From: DATDOY01 sp035293045
GTDB taxonomy: Bacteria > Actinomycetota > Acidimicrobiia > IMCC26256 > JACPCJ01
Length of the DNA stretch: 7,155 nt
Reading direction: 5' to 3'
Assembly: GCA_035293045.1 (NCBI GenBank)
Contig: DATDOY010000047.1
Coordinates: 1 to 7,155, forward strand
The notes under the pieces are model-generated. The model saw only the letters and a program-made list of their open reading frames with translations. It searched no databases and had not been told where the DNA came from. Positions 5,571-7,155 of the stretch are shown here, one piece after another. The first letter of the stretch is position 1; each line of letters begins with the position of its first letter. The position numbers were made by a program, and so were the translations under genes.

Positions 5571-6773
5571 GTGCCCAAACCCCGCATTCTCCTCTTCACC
5601 GGCAAGGGTGGTGTCGGCAAGACCACCGTCGCCGCCGCCACGGCCGTGCGCGCCGCCGCGTCCGGTCTCCGCACGCTCGTCCTGTCGACCGACCCCGCCC
5701 ACTCGCTCGCCGACTCCCTCGCCGTCGAACTCGGCGACGCGCCGACCGAGATCGCCGAGCACCTGAGTGGGCAACAACTCGACGCCCGCGCCCGCCTCGA
5801 GGAGTCGTGGGGCGACATCCGGTCGTACCTCGTTTCCATCTTCGACTGGGCGGGGGCCGAAGGCCTCGAAGCCGAGGAGCTGTCGGTGATCCCCGGACTC
5901 GACGAGGTGTTCGCGCTCGCCGACATCCAAAGCCACGCCACGTCGGGGAAATGGGATCTGCTCGTCGTCGACTGCGCCCCGACCGCCGAGACCATCCGCC
6001 TGCTCTCGCTTCCCGACGTGCTCGATCGCTACATGCAGCGGGTGTTCCCGGCCCAGCGCGCCCTCACCCGTGCTGCCCGGCCGGTGCTGCGTCGCCTCAC
6101 CGACATGCCGATCGCGTCCGACACCGTCTTTGCCGCGACCCACCGGTTCTACGATCGCCTCGAGGGCGTGCGCGAGTTGCTCACCGACGGCGAGCGAACG
6201 TCGGCGCGGATCGTCGTCAACCCCGAGCGCATGGTGGTGGCCGAGGCGCGCCGCACCTTCACCTACCTTTCGCTCTTCGGGTATCACGTCGACGCCGTCA
6301 TCGCGAACCGCCTGCTGCCCGACGCCGTGAGCGACCCGTGGTTCGAGGAGTGGAAGCGCGTCCACAAGGAACAGCTCGCGGTCATCGAGGAGTCGTTCGC
6401 GCCGGTGCCGGTGCTTCCGGCGCCGCTTCTCGCCGACGAGCCGGTCGGCGTCGAGCGCTTGGCCGAACTCGGCGCCTTGGTCTACGGGGACGCGGTCGGC
6501 GCGGAGCGCCTGCACGCCGACCAGACGCTGCGGATCCACCAGCGCGGAGAGTCGGTCTTCATGGATCTCGCGCTGCCGTGCGTGGAGCGTGACGACGTCG
6601 ATCTCGCCCGCGTCAATGGAGAACTGCTGGTGACGGTCGGCCCCTACCGGCGGTCGGTGGCGCTTCCCGACAGCCTGCACCACCGGTCGGTGGCGGGGGC
6701 GCGGTTGATCGACGGCCGGCTCGAGGTGGAGTTCGCCGCGGGCGCGTCGCCGTCGGGCGCGAGAAGATCATGA
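5571..6773 (+). CDS. ArsA/GET3-family ATPase with C-terminal HSP20-like domain
   Basis: 400 residues from a GTG start. The deviant Walker A is G11-KGGVGKTT-19, with the signature Lys K12 that reaches across a dimer; switch I is STDPAHS (D41, H44); and LLVVDCAPTAETIRLLSLP (130-148) is the switch II/A-loop region equivalent to DTAPTGHTLR. RIVVNPERMVVAEARRTF is a further family box. From about residue 317 the chain becomes beta-rich (TLRIHQRGESVFMDLAL onwards), matching the HSP20/alpha-crystallin-like domain found at the end of many actinobacterial ArsA-like proteins. The cysteines that bind arsenite or antimonite in true ArsA are not apparent, only one copy of the ATPase half is present, and no ars genes are nearby, so I do not expect arsenic export. 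A dimeric ATPase that handles a hydrophobic client, as GET3 does, is more likely. Confidence 0.9.
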   Translation: MPKPRILLFTGKGGVGKTTVAAATAVRAAASGLRTLVLSTDPAHSLADSLAVELGDAPTEIAEHLSGQQLDARARLEESWGDIRSYLVSIFDWAGAEGLEAEELSVIPGLDEVFALADIQSHATSGKWDLLVVDCAPTAETIRLLSLPDVLDRYMQRVFPAQRALTRAARPVLRRLTDMPIASDTVFAATHRFYDRLEGVRELLTDGERTSARIVVNPERMVVAEARRTFTYLSLFGYHVDAVIANRLLPDAVSDPWFEEWKRVHKEQLAVIEESFAPVPVLPAPLLADEPVGVERLAELGALVYGDAVGAERLHADQTLRIHQRGESVFMDLALPCVERDDVDLARVNGELLVTVGPYRRSVALPDSLHHRSVAGARLIDGRLEVEFAAGASPSGARRS

Positions 6774-6785
6774 GGGGGAATCGTC

Positions 6786-7028
6786 ATGAGTGAGGAACCG
6801 CGACACCACGACGAGTGCTACGCCTGCCCGGTCGGCGGCCTCTTTCTCACCGCGCGCGGCGCCAGCCCCGAGGCGGTCGAGCACCTGGTGAACGCAGCCG
6901 CCGAGATGGTGGCGGCGCTGCGCAGCGTGCTCGAGGCCGCCGAGAGCTTCCTGGCCGACCAGCGACCACGGCCCTCCGGTCGACCGGAGCCCGAAACCCG
7001 CATCCAGCGCATCGACCTCTCGGGATAG
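6786..7028 (+). CDS. Small CxxCP protein, conserved hypothetical
   Basis: 80 residues from an ATG 12 nt after the ArsA-like stop, with a strong GAGGGGG Shine-Dalgarno about 7 nt upstream. The N-terminus carries HHDECYACPVGGLF, in which C11-x2-C14 and flanking His residues (7, 8) could bind metal. It is followed by a helix (about 26-57, SPEAVEHLVNAAAEMVAALRSVLEAAESFL) and a Pro/Arg-rich end finishing in RIQRIDLSG. I recall similar short CxCP-type proteins with a final RI-hydrophobic motif between ArsA-like and ROK kinase genes of other actinobacteria, but no function is known to me. It is positioned for co-translation with its neighbours. Confidence 0.85.
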   Translation: MSEEPRHHDECYACPVGGLFLTARGASPEAVEHLVNAAAEMVAALRSVLEAAESFLADQRPRPSGRPEPETRIQRIDLSG

Positions 7029-7035
7029 CCGGGCC

Positions 7036-7155
7036 GTGCTCACGGTTGGGCTCGACCTCGGCGGCACCAAGGTCCTCGGCGTCCTCGTCGACGCCGCCGG
7101 CGCCGTCCTGGCGCAGGATCGCATCGCCACCCCGACGACTGCCGACGCGCTGATC
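7036..7155 (+). CDS. ROK-family sugar kinase, N-terminal fragment (3' partial)
   Basis: The first 40 codons of a gene that runs off the right edge, starting with a GTG 7 nt after the previous stop. The start VLTVGLDLGGTKVLGVLVDAAG contains the DLGGTK phosphate-binding motif of the ROK (repressor, ORF, kinase) family, followed by VLAQDRIATPTT as in ROK glucokinases. No helix-turn-helix precedes it, so a kinase is likelier than a NagC-type repressor, with glucokinase the most common role; the diagnostic zinc cysteines and the sugar-binding residues lie outside the window. No clear Shine-Dalgarno is seen, so translational coupling to the CxxCP gene is plausible. Confidence 0.88.
   Translation, partial: MLTVGLDLGGTKVLGVLVDAAGAVLAQDRIATPTTADALI

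Noticed and set aside
5472..6683. 403-codon minus-strand open frame opposite the ArsA-like gene
   Set aside because: The plus strand carries the full P-loop and family motifs; the minus frame shows only His/Arg/Gly-rich filler.

Overview
The base composition is very GC-rich, GTG starts are frequent, and the genes include a SepH-type septation protein, a PimB'-like mannosyltransferase, and a DUF222/HNH (13E12-type) protein. Together these point to a chromosomal piece of an actinobacterium. The style of the small membrane proteins and the apparent leaderless promoters make an Acidimicrobiia-like lineage my best guess, but this is an inference and not a proof. Every convincing gene lies on the + strand.

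Region 1 (1-820) is the 3' part of a DUF222/HNH endonuclease gene that looks broken. The DUF222 part runs in from the left edge and stops at 583. From 549 to 733 the DNA is almost entirely a row of inverted repeats, including a 127-nt fold-back with about 39 base pairs. Immediately after, in the original frame, a typical HNH-protein tail (CWPCHARKT) reappears and ends with an ATGA overlap onto the next gene. The HNH catalytic core appears to have been replaced or destroyed. This is the most unusual part of the window.

Region 2 (817-1749) holds a class I SAM-dependent methyltransferase and a 64-residue protein with two CxxC motifs.

Region 3 (1803-4364) encodes SepH, with an unusually long Lys/Pro/Ala-rich repeated tail, followed 6 nt later by a GT4 glycosyltransferase resembling PimB' (second mannosylation of phosphatidylinositol). 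Cell division and envelope glycolipid synthesis may thus be co-transcribed.

Region 4 (4379-7028) is a tight cluster: two small membrane proteins (ATGA overlap), a SRPBCC/START-like lipid-binding-fold protein, an ArsA-family ATPase with a C-terminal HSP20-like domain, and an 80-residue CxxCP protein. As I recall, M. tuberculosis places PimB' (Rv2188c), FadD15 (Rv2187), Rv2186c, the SRPBCC protein TB16.3 (Rv2185c) and an ArsA-like ATPase (Rv2184c) together, so this is probably an old actinobacterial neighbourhood linked to the envelope or lipids and not to arsenic resistance. The window ends inside a ROK-family sugar kinase gene (7036 onwards).

I see no tRNA, rRNA, CRISPR array, intact insertion sequence or defence system.
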